NCBI RefSeq assembly: GCF_019097845.1
Contig: NZ_JAHRGM010000076.1
Location: 124,001-188,000, forward strand
Length of the DNA: 64,000 bases
Direction: 5' to 3'
DNA from: Sphingobium sp. AS12
GTDB lineage: Bacteria; Pseudomonadota; Alphaproteobacteria; Sphingomonadales; Sphingomonadaceae
Shown here piece after piece: positions 1 through 8,837 of the stretch (position 1 is the stretch's first letter; the number at the start of each line of letters is the position of its first letter). Both the position numbers and the translations under genes were made by a program. The notes under the pieces are model-generated. The model was not told where the DNA came from. It searched no databases and was given only the letters and a program-made list of their open reading frames with translations.

Positions 1-582
1 ATCGAGCTGGCGCGGGTCGAAAGCACTGGGCGCGCGACCGAAACCCATGATGTTGAACAAGAGATCGGGCGAATTGCGGCTCGAAACGTCGCCATATTCG
101 TCGATCGTCAGGCAATCGAGCCGACGCGAAAGGGAGAGCAGCGGGATCGGCAGGGCTTCGGTCACGAAACCCGGACTGGAGCCGGTGCTGTAGATGGAGC
201 TGTTGCCGGTGCGACAGGCCGCCTCGATCCGGTCGCGCATGGCGGCGTCCATTGAGGGCGGGTGGTGAAAGTCGCCACGGGTCGTGACGACATTCTTGCC
301 CGATGCGAGCAGGCGGCACAGTTCGTCGATGTCGGTGCCCTGCCGCATATAGAGGACGCAATCGGCCTCCATCGCGACCAGATCATCGATCGATCCCGTG
401 GCGATGACGCCGCAGGGCGCCAACCCGGCAAGGTCGCCCGCATCCTTGCCCCGCTTGTCGTCGGAACTGACCCATAGGCCGACAAGGTCGAGCGCGGGAT
501 GCTCGATCACGGTGCGCAGCGCGCGGGAACCGACATTGCCGGTCGCCCACTGGATGACGCGATATCGCCTCTTGCCTGTCAT
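1..582 (-). CDS. DapB-like NAD(P)-dependent amine dehydrogenase family protein (C-terminus beyond window)
   Basis: The reading frame opens at an ATG at 582 and is still open at base 1, so only the first 194 residues are visible. The N-terminus reads VIQWATGNVGSRALRTVIEH, a Rossmann nucleotide-binding turn (GNVG) as in dihydrodipicolinate reductase-like and 2,4-diaminopentanoate dehydrogenase-like proteins. Later segments (GTDIDELCRLL, then STGSSPGFVTEALP) fit that family, which is frequent in acyl-CoA and terpenoid catabolic clusters. It lies just downstream of the MFS exporter on the same strand (18 bp gap), so the two are probably co-transcribed. The substrate is unknown; family assignment is good, specific function is not. 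Confidence 0.75.
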   Translation of the reverse strand, partial: MTGKRRYRVIQWATGNVGSRALRTVIEHPALDLVGLWVSSDDKRGKDAGDLAGLAPCGVIATGSIDDLVAMEADCVLYMRQGTDIDELCRLLASGKNVVTTRGDFHHPPSMDAAMRDRIEAACRTGNSSIYSTGSSPGFVTEALPIPLLSLSRRLDCLTIDEYGDVSSRNSPDLLFNIMGFGRAPSAFDPRQLD

Positions 583-600
583 TGCCTCTCCTTCCGGGCA

Positions 601-2265
601 TCATGGCCCGATATAGTTGATCATGCCCTGCTGCGGATCAGGTGTATCGGTCTGCCAGCGCACCGATCCGAACGGCCGTTCCAGCCGTCGCCGCACGCGC
701 AGATCGCCCGCCTTCCGGTCGAACGACCGCGCGAGCAGCTGGATATCCTTGTCTGCCTGGGTAAAGCGTTCGCGCATGTGCAGATAGTCACCCCAGGTCG
801 GACATTGATAGCGTTCGGTCCAGTGAGCCGGATTGGCAATGTCGCGCGAAATGGACCAGTTGAAGCCGCCATTGCGCAGCCGGGTGCGCTGGACCTGCAA
901 CATCGCCCCGTAGAAATCGCGGGCTTGCGACGGATCGACATCATAGTCGATTTCGATGATGATCGGCCCAGACCGGCGCGTCAGTGCCATGCCGACTTCC
1001 GGCTCATTTTGCAGCGATATGGGTTCGATATCGGCTTCGTTGGTGTCGGGCAGGGGCAGCAACAGGCCGATGACAGGCAGCGCCGCCAGCGCAAGGCCAG
1101 ACAGATAGAGCGCGCCATCGACCGATAGCTGTCCCGCAACCCATCCCCACAGTGCCGCGCCAATCGCGATGCCGCCGGTCAGCGCCGAAGAGAAGAGCGA
1201 GAGCGCCCGCGCCGTGACCCAGCGCGGGGCGGACAGTTGCACCGCGACGTTGAACAGGGCGATGGTCAGAATATTCGCGCCGCCAGCGAGAAACAGGGCG
1301 AAGCAGGTGAGTGGCACCGAGCGGCTGAAGCCCGCCAGTGCCAGCGTTGCGCCACTGAGCAGCGCCAGCAACGTCACGGTGCGGTGGGTGCCAAGCTTTT
1401 CCCGGCAGGGAGCCACGAGCAAGGCACCGCCCACCGCACCCAGTCCGCCCGCCCCCAGCAGCAGGCCGAAGGTGCTGGCATCGCCCCCCAGCAGATGCTT
1501 GGCGATCAGTGGCGCGAGTGCTGATGAGGATGCGCCCGCCAGGCCGAACAGGAAGGCGCGCACGAGAACGGTGCGGATTGGTGCGGCATGGAGGGCGTAG
1601 CGCGCGCCGGATACGATCGCGCGGTGGATCTGTTCGGGTGGCAGGCGCGAGGAGACGTGGCGGCGTCGCCAGAGGAAGAAGGCGATGAAAAGCGGCAGAT
1701 AGCCGATGGCGTTGACCGCAAAGGCGGCATGAGCGCCCGCCGCTAGCACGATGACACCGCCGATCGCCGGGCCGAAACTGCGCGCGACATTATAGCTGAT
1801 CGTGCCGAGCGCGATGGCGGCGGGCAGATGATGCGGGCCGACCTGCTCACTGATCGAGGATTGCCAGGCAGGGGAATAGAGCGCGACCCCTGCCCCGATG
1901 AGCGAGCAGAAGGCCAGCAGCATCCAGGGCGAACTATGGCCCGACCAGGCGAGCAGGGTGAGGATCGTCGCGCAGACCATGGAGAAGGCAAGGCCCGTCA
2001 TGGCAATGCGCCGTCGGTCGAACATATCGGCCAGCGCGCCCGCAGGCAGCGCGACCAGCATCAGCGGCAGCATCAGGGCGCTTTGCACCAGCGCTACCAT
2101 GCCGGGCGACGGGGTGAGCCGGGTCATTTCCCACGCCGCGCCGACCCCCAGGATCAGCTGGCCGAAATTGGACAGCAGACTGGCCGTCCAGATGCCGCGG
2201 AATACAGGTTCGCGAAGCGGCGCAAAAGTGCCGCCCGATGACCGATCATGCCCGGCTCTCGCCAT
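601..2265 (-). CDS. MFS transporter, MFS_3/EntS-like family
   Basis: Inner-membrane exporter-type protein of 554 residues. The first ~420 residues are hydrophobic with about 12 predicted membrane segments and the loop GALADMFDRRRIA between TM2 and TM3, typical of major facilitator proteins. The last ~130 residues are soluble, with IDYDVDPSQARDFYGAM and a WTERYQCPTWGDYL-like stretch. That tail is characteristic of the MFS_3 (DUF894) family. I chose the ATG at 2265 because AGGGGCAGG precedes it and homology begins there; a longer frame reaches 2385. It is divergent from the thiolase gene across about 155 bp. Substrate unknown; export of a pathway metabolite or siderophore-like compound is inference. 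Confidence 0.85.
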   Translation of the reverse strand: MARAGHDRSSGGTFAPLREPVFRGIWTASLLSNFGQLILGVGAAWEMTRLTPSPGMVALVQSALMLPLMLVALPAGALADMFDRRRIAMTGLAFSMVCATILTLLAWSGHSSPWMLLAFCSLIGAGVALYSPAWQSSISEQVGPHHLPAAIALGTISYNVARSFGPAIGGVIVLAAGAHAAFAVNAIGYLPLFIAFFLWRRRHVSSRLPPEQIHRAIVSGARYALHAAPIRTVLVRAFLFGLAGASSSALAPLIAKHLLGGDASTFGLLLGAGGLGAVGGALLVAPCREKLGTHRTVTLLALLSGATLALAGFSRSVPLTCFALFLAGGANILTIALFNVAVQLSAPRWVTARALSLFSSALTGGIAIGAALWGWVAGQLSVDGALYLSGLALAALPVIGLLLPLPDTNEADIEPISLQNEPEVGMALTRRSGPIIIEIDYDVDPSQARDFYGAMLQVQRTRLRNGGFNWSISRDIANPAHWTERYQCPTWGDYLHMRERFTQADKDIQLLARSFDRKAGDLRVRRRLERPFGSVRWQTDTPDPQQGMINYIGP

Positions 2266-2421
2266 CCTGCCCCCTATGCTTCCTGGCCCCGCCCACCTTG
2301 GGCAGCGGGCGCTACTGCCGTCCACCCTGCACGCCCTTGCCCTTCCGATCAATCGCCCATGCGATTGGGAATGTGGGCCTTCCATGCGATAGCAAAGTCA
2401 TCTTTCTACAGGAGACGAGCC

Positions 2422-3678
2422 TTGGCAGAGGCCTATATCATCGACGCGGTCCGCACCCCGCGCAGCATCGGCAAATTGGGCAAGGGCGCGCTGTCGCATC
2501 TGCACCCGCAGCATGTCGCAGCGACCGTGCTGCGCGCGATCCGCGACCGCAACGGCATCGATACCGCCGATGTCGATGATATTATCTGGGGCACCAGCGC
2601 GCAGATGGGGTTGCAGGGCGGCGATATGGGCCGGATGGCCGCGCTCGACGCCGGTTATGATGTGCGTGCGTCCGGGGTGACGCTCGACCGTTTCTGCGGC
2701 AGCGGCCTGACCGCCACCAATCTGGCCGCCGGGCAGATCATGGCGGGGATGGAAGATCTGGTCATTGCGGGCGGGACGGAGATGATGTCGCACGTCATGT
2801 CCTATGGCCAGTCGCTGCGAGAGGCGGGCGTGCCACCGGTCGGCGGGCTTGGCACTGGCAATATGCGGTTGCAGGCCAAGCATCCCCAGTCGAACCAGGG
2901 CGTCGCCGCCGACGCGATCGCTGCGATGGAGGGGATCAGTCGGGAACAGCTCGACGCCTTTGGCGCAGAGAGCCAGCGACGGGCAGGGATCGCGATTCAG
3001 GAAGGACGCTTCGCCCGTTCGACCGTCCCGGTGGTGGACGATGATGGCGCAGTCATATTGGACCATGAGGAATATCCCCGGCCCGACACGACCGCCGAGC
3101 AGTTGTCGCAGCTCAAACCCGCCTTCGCCGCCTTTATGGACATGCCTTCGCGCGCCGACGGGCCAACCTTCCGTCAGCTGATCAACCAGGTCTATCCTGA
3201 CCTGGCGATCACGCCACTGCACCATGCCGGAACCTCATCGGGCGTGGTCGATGGGGCAGCCGCGATCCTGCTGGCGTCGGTGGACTATGCGCAGCGCCAT
3301 GGCCTGAAGCCCCGCGCGCGGATCGTGGCGACCGCCAATATGGGAGATTGCCCGACGCTGATGCTGAACGGCCCCGTCCCGGCGGCACGCAAGGTGTTGG
3401 CGAAGGCAGGGTTGCGGGTCGAGGATATCGACATATTCGAGGTGAATGAGGCGTTCGCGGTCGTGACCGAGAAGTTCATCCGCGATCTGGGCATCGACCG
3501 CGCGAAACTGAACCCCAATGGCGGGGCGATCGCGCTGGGTCATCCGATCGGTGCGACCGGCGCAGTGCTGATCGGCACGGCGTTGGATGAGCTGGAGCGG
3601 ACCGGCGGACGCTATGGCCTGATCACCATGTGCGCGGCGGGCGGCATGGCGCCAGCGATCATCATCGAACGTGTCTGA
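2422..3678 (+). CDS. Thiolase (acetyl-CoA acyltransferase)
   Basis: Cleaves a 3-oxoacyl-CoA with CoA, or condenses two acyl-CoAs, in the cytoplasm. The 418-residue protein has the thiolase active sites: nucleophilic Cys near residue 92 in DRFCGSGLTA, NEAFA, GHPIGATGA with the catalytic His, and the C-terminal CAAGGMAPA loop with the second Cys. Start: a TTG at 2422 lies about 7 nt after GGAGAC and gives AEAYIIDAVRTP, the usual thiolase N-terminus; upstream in-frame starts lack this support. It ends inside or just before the MarR gene, so the two form an operon. The acyl specificity cannot be told. Confidence 0.92.
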   Translation: MAEAYIIDAVRTPRSIGKLGKGALSHLHPQHVAATVLRAIRDRNGIDTADVDDIIWGTSAQMGLQGGDMGRMAALDAGYDVRASGVTLDRFCGSGLTATNLAAGQIMAGMEDLVIAGGTEMMSHVMSYGQSLREAGVPPVGGLGTGNMRLQAKHPQSNQGVAADAIAAMEGISREQLDAFGAESQRRAGIAIQEGRFARSTVPVVDDDGAVILDHEEYPRPDTTAEQLSQLKPAFAAFMDMPSRADGPTFRQLINQVYPDLAITPLHHAGTSSGVVDGAAAILLASVDYAQRHGLKPRARIVATANMGDCPTLMLNGPVPAARKVLAKAGLRVEDIDIFEVNEAFAVVTEKFIRDLGIDRAKLNPNGGAIALGHPIGATGAVLIGTALDELERTGGRYGLITMCAAGGMAPAIIIERV

Positions 3679-3754
3679 TCCGGCGCAGAACATCGCCCCG
3701 GCTTGCAACGAGGACGGTTTCGTTTCGCCGCAATGGCGCTATGGTACGCGCTTC

Positions 3755-4219
3755 ATGGCTGAACCCAACGACGATCTGCTGGCTGATGACGCGAAGGCGC
3801 TGATGCGCAATGCGTCGCTGAAGCTGGTTGTGATCGCGCGGCAGTTGCGGGCGCATTTCGACCAGAGCGTGGTGCGGCTGGGCGTGACGCGATCGCAATG
3901 GACAGTGATCGCGGCGGTGGCTCGCCACCCCGGCGCGACCCAGCGCACCATTGCCAATATGCTGGAAATTGCCGAAGCGTCAGCGGGTCGGCTGATCGAC
4001 CGGCTGTGTGCCGATGGGTTGCTGGAACGGCGCGCCAAGGATGATGACCGCCGCGCCCATGCTGTATTCCTGACAGAGACGGGCCAGGCGATCACAACGC
4101 AACTGGCGGGGATTGCGCGCGCCAATGAAGAAGTGGCTTTTGCCGGCTTCGATCATGACGACCTGCACCGGCTCAACGCGCTGCTCGATACGATTTCAGA
4201 GAATATCGGCAAGCCATGA
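3755..4219 (+). CDS. MarR-family transcriptional regulator
   Basis: A 154-residue winged-helix regulator. The core SQWTVIAAVARHPGATQRTIANML and SAGRLIDRLCADGLLERR, followed by the wing DDRRAHAVFLT, is the standard MarR fold; such proteins usually bind acyl-CoA or aromatic ligands. It sits directly after the thiolase on the same strand, suggesting control of the adjacent catabolic genes. The start is uncertain: ATG 3755 gives the normal family length but lacks a clear Shine-Dalgarno, while an in-frame GTG at 3671 would overlap the thiolase stop by 8 nt and add 28 residues. Confidence 0.85.
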   Translation: MAEPNDDLLADDAKALMRNASLKLVVIARQLRAHFDQSVVRLGVTRSQWTVIAAVARHPGATQRTIANMLEIAEASAGRLIDRLCADGLLERRAKDDDRRAHAVFLTETGQAITTQLAGIARANEEVAFAGFDHDDLHRLNALLDTISENIGKP

Positions 4220-4220
4220 A

Positions 4221-4250
4221 AAAGGCCGCTCCGGGTTAGGGAGCGGCCTA
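4221..4250. terminator. Bidirectional rho-independent terminator
   Basis: A perfect 9-bp stem GGCCGCTCC (4224-4232) / GGAGCGGCC (4240-4248) with a 7-nt loop lies between convergent genes. On the minus strand the stem is followed by TTTTT, so it is strongest for the small secreted protein gene; on the plus strand, just after the marR stop, the tail is only TATTCATT. Confidence 0.8.
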
Positions 4251-4279
4251 TTCATTACGAAGGGCCGTCGCCCTTCCGA

Positions 4280-4585
4280 TCAGCGCGCGGTCAGCAGGTC
4301 GCGCTTCGACAGGTTGGTCACCAGCTTGCCATCGGCAGCAGCCAGGCTGGCGGCGGGAACAGCAATCATCTTGCCGTTGAGGATGATCTGCGCAGCGCCA
4401 TCGGCACCGACGCGATAGACGGCGGCGAGGCGATCGCCCGACGCGGTGTACAGCATCTTGCCCTTATATTCGGTGGCGATGGCTGAAGCCGAAGTCAGTT
4501 GCACGGCATCGTCGGCGGCAGCGACCTGCGGCACGATGGCGACAGCGAGTGAGACATAGGCAGCGATTTTGGCAAAACGGATCAT
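4280..4585 (-). CDS. Small exported protein of unknown function
   Basis: A 101-residue protein with a clear Sec signal peptide (residues 1-23, cleavage near VAAADD). The mature part has two short beta-rich blocks, KGKMLYTASGDRLAAVYRV and LNGKMIAVPAASLAAADGK, resembling half a PRC-barrel. I recall similar short proteins from other sphingomonads but know of no assigned function. ATG 4585 is preceded by AGAGG at good spacing. It is a single gene between two terminators, with its own probable promoter/operator at 4623-4676. Confidence 0.7.
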   Translation of the reverse strand: MIRFAKIAAYVSLAVAIVPQVAAADDAVQLTSASAIATEYKGKMLYTASGDRLAAVYRVGADGAAQIILNGKMIAVPAASLAAADGKLVTNLSKRDLLTAR

Positions 4586-4622
4586 GGCGAACCTCTGGTC
4601 GAAAAGGGAGGGCTATTCATTT

Positions 4623-4676
4623 AATACTAAGTCAGGTTAGTAGTTCGTCAAAAACATGTCAAGCTAGCTTAGTATT
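4623..4676 (-). promoter_or_regulatory. Candidate promoter with nested palindromic operator
   Basis: On the minus strand TTGACG (4651-4646) and TAGTAT (4629-4624) are 16 nt apart and would start transcription about 30 nt before the ATG at 4585. The dyad TACTAA-N6-TTAGTA (4625-4642) covers the -10 and spacer. A further AATACTAAG (4623-4631) pairs with CTTAGTATT (4668-4676), and AAGCTAGCTT (4661-4670) is a perfect palindrome. This density suggests repressor binding; the regulator is unknown. Confidence 0.5.
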
Positions 4677-4693
4677 TTATTTTCGCAGGTGCG

Positions 4694-4727
4694 AAGAAAA
4701 GGGCGCGCCGTTGGTACGACGCGCCCC
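4694..4727 (-). terminator. Rho-independent terminator of the SDR gene
   Basis: Read on the minus strand, GGGCGCG (4726-4720) and CGCGCCC (4707-4701) form a 7-bp GC stem with a 12-nt loop, followed at once by TTTTCTT. It lies about 30 nt after the SDR stop codon. Confidence 0.7.
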
Positions 4728-4754
4728 GATTCCGGCGTGAATATGAGCGGATAG

Positions 4755-5546
4755 TCAGCGCGGCGGGAAGCGGATCGCGCCGTCGATGCGGAAGGTCTGG
4801 GCGTTGATATAGCTGTTGCGGGCCAGTTCCATGGCGAGGCTGGCAAATTCGTCGGGCTGCCCCAGACGCCGGGGGAACGGCACCGATTTTTCGAGATTTT
4901 CATACATGGGCGGGTTCATCTCCTTGAACCGCAGCATTGGCGGGGTCGCGAAGATGCCGGGCATGATCGCATTGACGCGAATCCCCAGATCCATGAGATC
5001 CCGCGCCATCGGCAGGACCATGCCGTTGACCCCGGCCTTGAGCGAACCATAGGCGATCTGGCCGACCTGCCCGTCCTCCGCCGCGGCGCTGGAGGTCAGG
5101 ATGATGCTGCCGCGTTCATTGTCGACCAGCGGGTCGAGCGCGGCCATGCCAAGCGCGGAGATGGAGGCCATGCGGTAGCTGGCGATCAATATGCCCTGTG
5201 CGGAAATCGCATAATCTTCGGTCGAGAGGCGCTTGAAACCGCCGCTTTCCTTATCCTTCGAGACGGTCTTGCCGCCCTTCGACACCATGGCACAATGGAC
5301 CAGCAGCCGTTCCTGCCCCTGAACGGTGCGGGCGCTGTCAAAGCCCGCGAGCGCGCTGTCCTCCGACATGATATCGACGCGGTGAAAGGTTGCGCCGACC
5401 TGCGCCGCGATTCCTGCGCCCTGGTCCTGATTGATATCGAAGATCGCGACCTTCGCACCCGCAGCGCGCAATGCCTTAACGGTGGCGAGACCCAGGCCGG
5501 ATGCGCCGCCGGTGACGATGGCGGAAAGCGAAGAGTCGATGATCAT
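4755..5546 (-). CDS. Short-chain dehydrogenase/reductase (3-hydroxyacyl-CoA dehydrogenase type 2-like)
   Basis: A 263-residue classical SDR, presumably a cytosolic NAD-dependent alcohol/3-hydroxyacyl-CoA dehydrogenase. It shows the cofactor motif TGGASGLG near residue 13, an Asp-containing acidic stretch after beta-2 (FDIN, favouring NAD), the catalytic Ser in LTSSAAA and the YGSLK Tyr-x-x-x-Lys pair. The C-terminal NAIMPGIFATPPM and RIDGAIRFPPR resemble human HSD17B10-type enzymes that oxidise 3-hydroxyacyl-CoAs. AAGGA lies 6 nt before ATG 5546. It is divergent from the CoA-transferase operon and ends at its own terminator. With the nearby thiolase it could supply the last two steps of a beta-oxidation round (inference). 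Confidence 0.88.
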   Translation of the reverse strand: MIIDSSLSAIVTGGASGLGLATVKALRAAGAKVAIFDINQDQGAGIAAQVGATFHRVDIMSEDSALAGFDSARTVQGQERLLVHCAMVSKGGKTVSKDKESGGFKRLSTEDYAISAQGILIASYRMASISALGMAALDPLVDNERGSIILTSSAAAEDGQVGQIAYGSLKAGVNGMVLPMARDLMDLGIRVNAIMPGIFATPPMLRFKEMNPPMYENLEKSVPFPRRLGQPDEFASLAMELARNSYINAQTFRIDGAIRFPPR

Positions 5547-5778
5547 GGCGGTCCTTCCGATATCTTTTCCGTTCCGCTATCGGCCCGGATTTCCCGACGC
5601 TCAATCCCAGTTTTTCGGGCCATGCCGCATATCGTGGCGGCGTTGAGGCCGGGCTTTGCATCGCGCTAGCGATAGCCCGCATCCAACAGCCTGTCGGCTC
5701 TTGCGGCAACCGCCACAGCTTCTACGCTTTTTAGGTGATGAAGGCTGCGTCGTGCGGCGAATGAGGGGATGAGAGTTT

Positions 5779-7005
5779 ATGACCCAGGTCATGAAGGGTG
5801 TGCGCGTTTTGGAAGTAGCGCAATTCACCTATGTGCCTGCAGCAGGGGCGATCCTGGCCGATTGGGGTGCGGACGTCATCAAGATCGAGCATCCGGTGCG
5901 CGGCGACACGCAGCGCGGGTTCCTGAACATGGGCGGGGTGACGCTCGATCCCTTGCGCCATACATTGTTCGAGCATCCCAATCGCGGCAAGCGCAGCGTC
6001 GGCATCGACCTGTCGACCGCCGACGGACAGGAAATATTGTACGAGCTGGCCAAGACGGCGGACGTATTCCTGACCAACTACCTCCCCCAGGTGCGGCAGA
6101 AGAACAAGTTCGACATCGAACATATCCGCGCGGTCAACCCGAATATCATCTATGCCCGTGGCAGCGCGCTGGGCAATAAGGGGCCAGAGCGCGAAATCGG
6201 CGGATTTGACGGCACCTGCTTCTGGTCGCGCAGCGGCGTCGCCTACGCGATGACGCCCGAAGCCCTGCCCGGCCCGCTGACCCAGGGGATACCGGCATTC
6301 GGCGATTCCATCGGTGGCATGTTCATCGCCGGTGGCATTTCCGGCGCGCTGCTGCACCGGGAAAAGACCGGCGAAGCGACCGAACTGGACGTGTCGCTGC
6401 TGAGCGCGGCCTGGTGGGCATCGGGCGCGCTGATTTCGCAGGTCATGGAAACCGGGATCGAGACGCGCAACGGCATGCCGGTATCGGGCGGATCGCTGCG
6501 CAACCCGTTCATGGGCAATTTCCGTACCTCCGATGGCGGCACGATCAACCTGTGCATGGTCAGCCCAACCGGCCTGATTGCCGACACGTTTGCCCATGTC
6601 GGCGTGCCGGAAGCCGCCGACGATCCACGGTTCAAGGATGTGCTGTCGTTGATCGACAATGCGGGCGCGGCGAGCGACATATTGGTCAAGGCGTTCGCGC
6701 AAAAGCCATTCGCCTATTGGCGGTCGCACCTGAAAACGATGAAGGGGCAATGGGCGCCGGTGCAAAGCTTTACGGACCTTTTGACCGACGAACAGACATT
6801 GGCCAATGACATGATCATCGAGGTCGAGGGTGCCGACGGCGGCAAGCCGTTGCGGCTGGTGCGTGGCCCGGTGCAGTTTGACGGCAAGCCACTGGAAACC
6901 ACCCGCGCGCCCCAGGCATCGGAACATACCGAAATCGTGCTAATGGAACTGGGCGTCGAATGGGACCAGATCGAACAATGGAAAGCCAGCGGCGCAATCG
7001 CGTAA
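5779..7005 (+). CDS. CaiB/BaiF family III CoA-transferase
   Basis: A 408-residue family III CoA-transferase, moving CoA between a donor thioester and a carboxylic acid in the cytosol. The N-terminus GVRVLEVAQFTYVPAAGAILADWGADVIKIE and HPVRGDTQRG are hallmark CoA-binding elements. The GGFD motif near residue 140 carries the Asp that forms the acyl-anhydride in formyl-CoA transferase, and the linker region follows. It is the first gene of an operon running to 11362. Substrate undetermined; in sphingomonad clusters such enzymes often activate terpenoid or aromatic acids. Confidence 0.9.
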   Translation: MTQVMKGVRVLEVAQFTYVPAAGAILADWGADVIKIEHPVRGDTQRGFLNMGGVTLDPLRHTLFEHPNRGKRSVGIDLSTADGQEILYELAKTADVFLTNYLPQVRQKNKFDIEHIRAVNPNIIYARGSALGNKGPEREIGGFDGTCFWSRSGVAYAMTPEALPGPLTQGIPAFGDSIGGMFIAGGISGALLHREKTGEATELDVSLLSAAWWASGALISQVMETGIETRNGMPVSGGSLRNPFMGNFRTSDGGTINLCMVSPTGLIADTFAHVGVPEAADDPRFKDVLSLIDNAGAASDILVKAFAQKPFAYWRSHLKTMKGQWAPVQSFTDLLTDEQTLANDMIIEVEGADGGKPLRLVRGPVQFDGKPLETTRAPQASEHTEIVLMELGVEWDQIEQWKASGAIA

Positions 7006-7021
7006 CGCTTTGAAAGGCAGG

Positions 7022-7318
7022 ATGGACATGAAGCCCGGAACGAAACTGAAAAGCGCGATGTGCGACACCGAAGTGATGGTGATCCGCAGCGGCGCGGGCA
7101 CTATCGAGTGCGGCGGTGCCGCGATGGGCGAAGCCAAGCCCGATGCGATCGGCACGCCCGCCCCGGATCTCGCCGCAGGCACATTGATGGGCAAGCGCTA
7201 TGTCGATGCGGCCGGGACGTTCGAGTTGCTGTGCGTCAAGCCGGGCAAGGGATCGCTGTCGGTCGATGGCGTGGCGCTGAGCATCAAGGATGCCAAGCCC
7301 CTGCCCGCGTCGGACTGA
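7022..7318 (+). CDS. Small conserved hypothetical protein
   Basis: About 98 residues starting MDMKPGTKLKSAMC. I do not recognise a defined domain. The pattern MCDTEVMVIRSGAGTIECGGAAM, with two cysteines about 20 residues apart, is followed by a hydrophilic beta-rich half with a Cys in ELLCVKPGKGSL. Similar small proteins, as I recall, occur next to acyl-CoA synthetases in actinobacterial lipid/steroid clusters. It lies between the CoA-transferase (16 bp away) and the ligase (9 bp). Start could be ATG 7022 or 7028; AGGCAGG just upstream favours 7028 by spacing. There is no signal peptide. Confidence 0.6.
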   Translation: MDMKPGTKLKSAMCDTEVMVIRSGAGTIECGGAAMGEAKPDAIGTPAPDLAAGTLMGKRYVDAAGTFELLCVKPGKGSLSVDGVALSIKDAKPLPASD

Positions 7319-7327
7319 CACCCACCC

Positions 7328-8836
7328 ATGAACATCGCCCTTTTTCTGGAAATGGCCGCCGATACAGCGCCCGACCGTATCGGTCTGGTCTGTGACGGCC
7401 AGCGCTGGTCCTATGCCGATTTGCTTGCCGGCGCGCGCGGCGCGGCGGCGTTGATCCGTGACAGCGGCTGCGCCCATGTCGCGCTGCTCGACGAAAGCAG
7501 CGAGGCGGCGGCCATGGCGCTGTTTGGCGCGGCGCTGGCGGGCGTCCCCTATGTGCCGTTGAATTACCGGCTGGCCGACGCGGACCTGGGCGCATTGCTG
7601 GAACGGATCACCCCGGCGCTGATCGTGGGCGATGTCGATCGGGTGCGGCGGCTTTGCCCGGCGGAAAGCAACATCGTGCTGACCCGCGCCGCCTTTGTCG
7701 AGGCCGCGCAGGCCCGCGCCGTCGATGCGCCGGCCGAGGGCGAGGATGGCGAGGGGATCGCGATCCAGCTGTTCACCAGCGGCACGACCGCCGCGCCCAA
7801 GGCGGCGATCCTGCGCCACGCCAATCTGGTGTCCTATATATTGGGGACGGTCGAGTTTGCTGCCGCGCCGGAAGAGGACGCCGCGCTGGTCAGCGTCCCG
7901 CCCTATCATATCGCGGGCATCGCCGCCCTGCTCAGCTCCATCTATGCGATGCGGCGCATATTGATGCTGCCCGCTTTCTCGCCCGAAGCCTGGCTCGATC
8001 TGGCCGCAGATGAGGGGGCGAGCAACGCCTTTGTCGTGCCGACCATGCTGGCACGGATCATCGAAACTATGGCGAAGGGGGGGGCGAAAGGCCGCCGGCC
8101 CGACCTGTCGGCCTTGCGCGCGATCGCTTATGGTGGCGGCAAGATGCCGACCGAATTGATCCATCAGGCGCTGGAGCTGTTTCCCGCGACCGGCTTTACC
8201 AATGCCTATGGGCTGACCGAGACAAGCTCGACCATCGCCCTGCTGGGACCGGACGAGCACCGCGCCGCCCATGGATCGGACGACCCAATCGTGCGGGCGC
8301 GGCTGGGATCGGTGGGACGGCCGCTGCCGACCGTGGAGATCGAGATTCGCGACGAGGATGGCGCGGTGCTGCCGCCCGGCCAAGCGGGCGAAATCTATGT
8401 GCGCGGCGAGCAGGTGTCGGGCGAATATCGCGAACGCAGTGCGCTGGACGCCGATGGCTGGTTTCCGACGCGCGACGCGGGTTATATCGATGCGGACGGC
8501 TATTTGTTCCTGTCGGGGCGCGCCGACGATGTGATCGTGCGTGGTGGCGAGAATATCTCGCCCGGCGAAATCGAGGATGTGGTCATGACCCATCCTGCGG
8601 TGGCCGAGGCCGCGGCGGTCGCGATTCCTTCGCACGAATGGGGTGAGGCGGTCGGGCTGATCGTCGTGCCGCGCGCGGGGCATGATGCACCGGGCGAGGA
8701 GGAATTGAAGCAGATGGTGCGCGCCCGCTTGCGATCCTCGCGCGTGCCGGAACGGGTGCTGTTCGCCGACGCCCTGCCCTATAATGAGATGGGCAAGCTG
8801 TTACGGCGCGAGATCAAGAAGCTGTTTGCGGCCTGA
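7328..8836 (+). CDS. Acyl-CoA synthetase (AMP-forming)
   Basis: A 502-residue ANL-superfamily ligase that activates a carboxylic acid with ATP and CoA through an acyl-AMP. Motifs in order are the P-loop LFTSGTTAAPKAA (~150), the gate region SVPPYHIAG, NAYGLTETS, GWFPTRDAGYID, the hinge RADDVIVRGGENI and the catalytic Lys in NEMGKLLRRE near the C-terminus. All key elements are intact, so it should be active. It begins 9 bp after the small protein without an obvious Shine-Dalgarno, suggesting translational coupling. Substrate unknown; flanking CoA-transferases point to catabolism of a cyclic or branched acid. Confidence 0.9.
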   Translation: MNIALFLEMAADTAPDRIGLVCDGQRWSYADLLAGARGAAALIRDSGCAHVALLDESSEAAAMALFGAALAGVPYVPLNYRLADADLGALLERITPALIVGDVDRVRRLCPAESNIVLTRAAFVEAAQARAVDAPAEGEDGEGIAIQLFTSGTTAAPKAAILRHANLVSYILGTVEFAAAPEEDAALVSVPPYHIAGIAALLSSIYAMRRILMLPAFSPEAWLDLAADEGASNAFVVPTMLARIIETMAKGGAKGRRPDLSALRAIAYGGGKMPTELIHQALELFPATGFTNAYGLTETSSTIALLGPDEHRAAHGSDDPIVRARLGSVGRPLPTVEIEIRDEDGAVLPPGQAGEIYVRGEQVSGEYRERSALDADGWFPTRDAGYIDADGYLFLSGRADDVIVRGGENISPGEIEDVVMTHPAVAEAAAVAIPSHEWGEAVGLIVVPRAGHDAPGEEELKQMVRARLRSSRVPERVLFADALPYNEMGKLLRREIKKLFAA

Positions 8837-8837
8837 A

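Noticed and set aside
6815..8683. Minus-strand open frame of ~622 codons
   Set aside because: Antisense of the acyl-CoA ligase and CoA-transferase, whose sense frames carry all family motifs.
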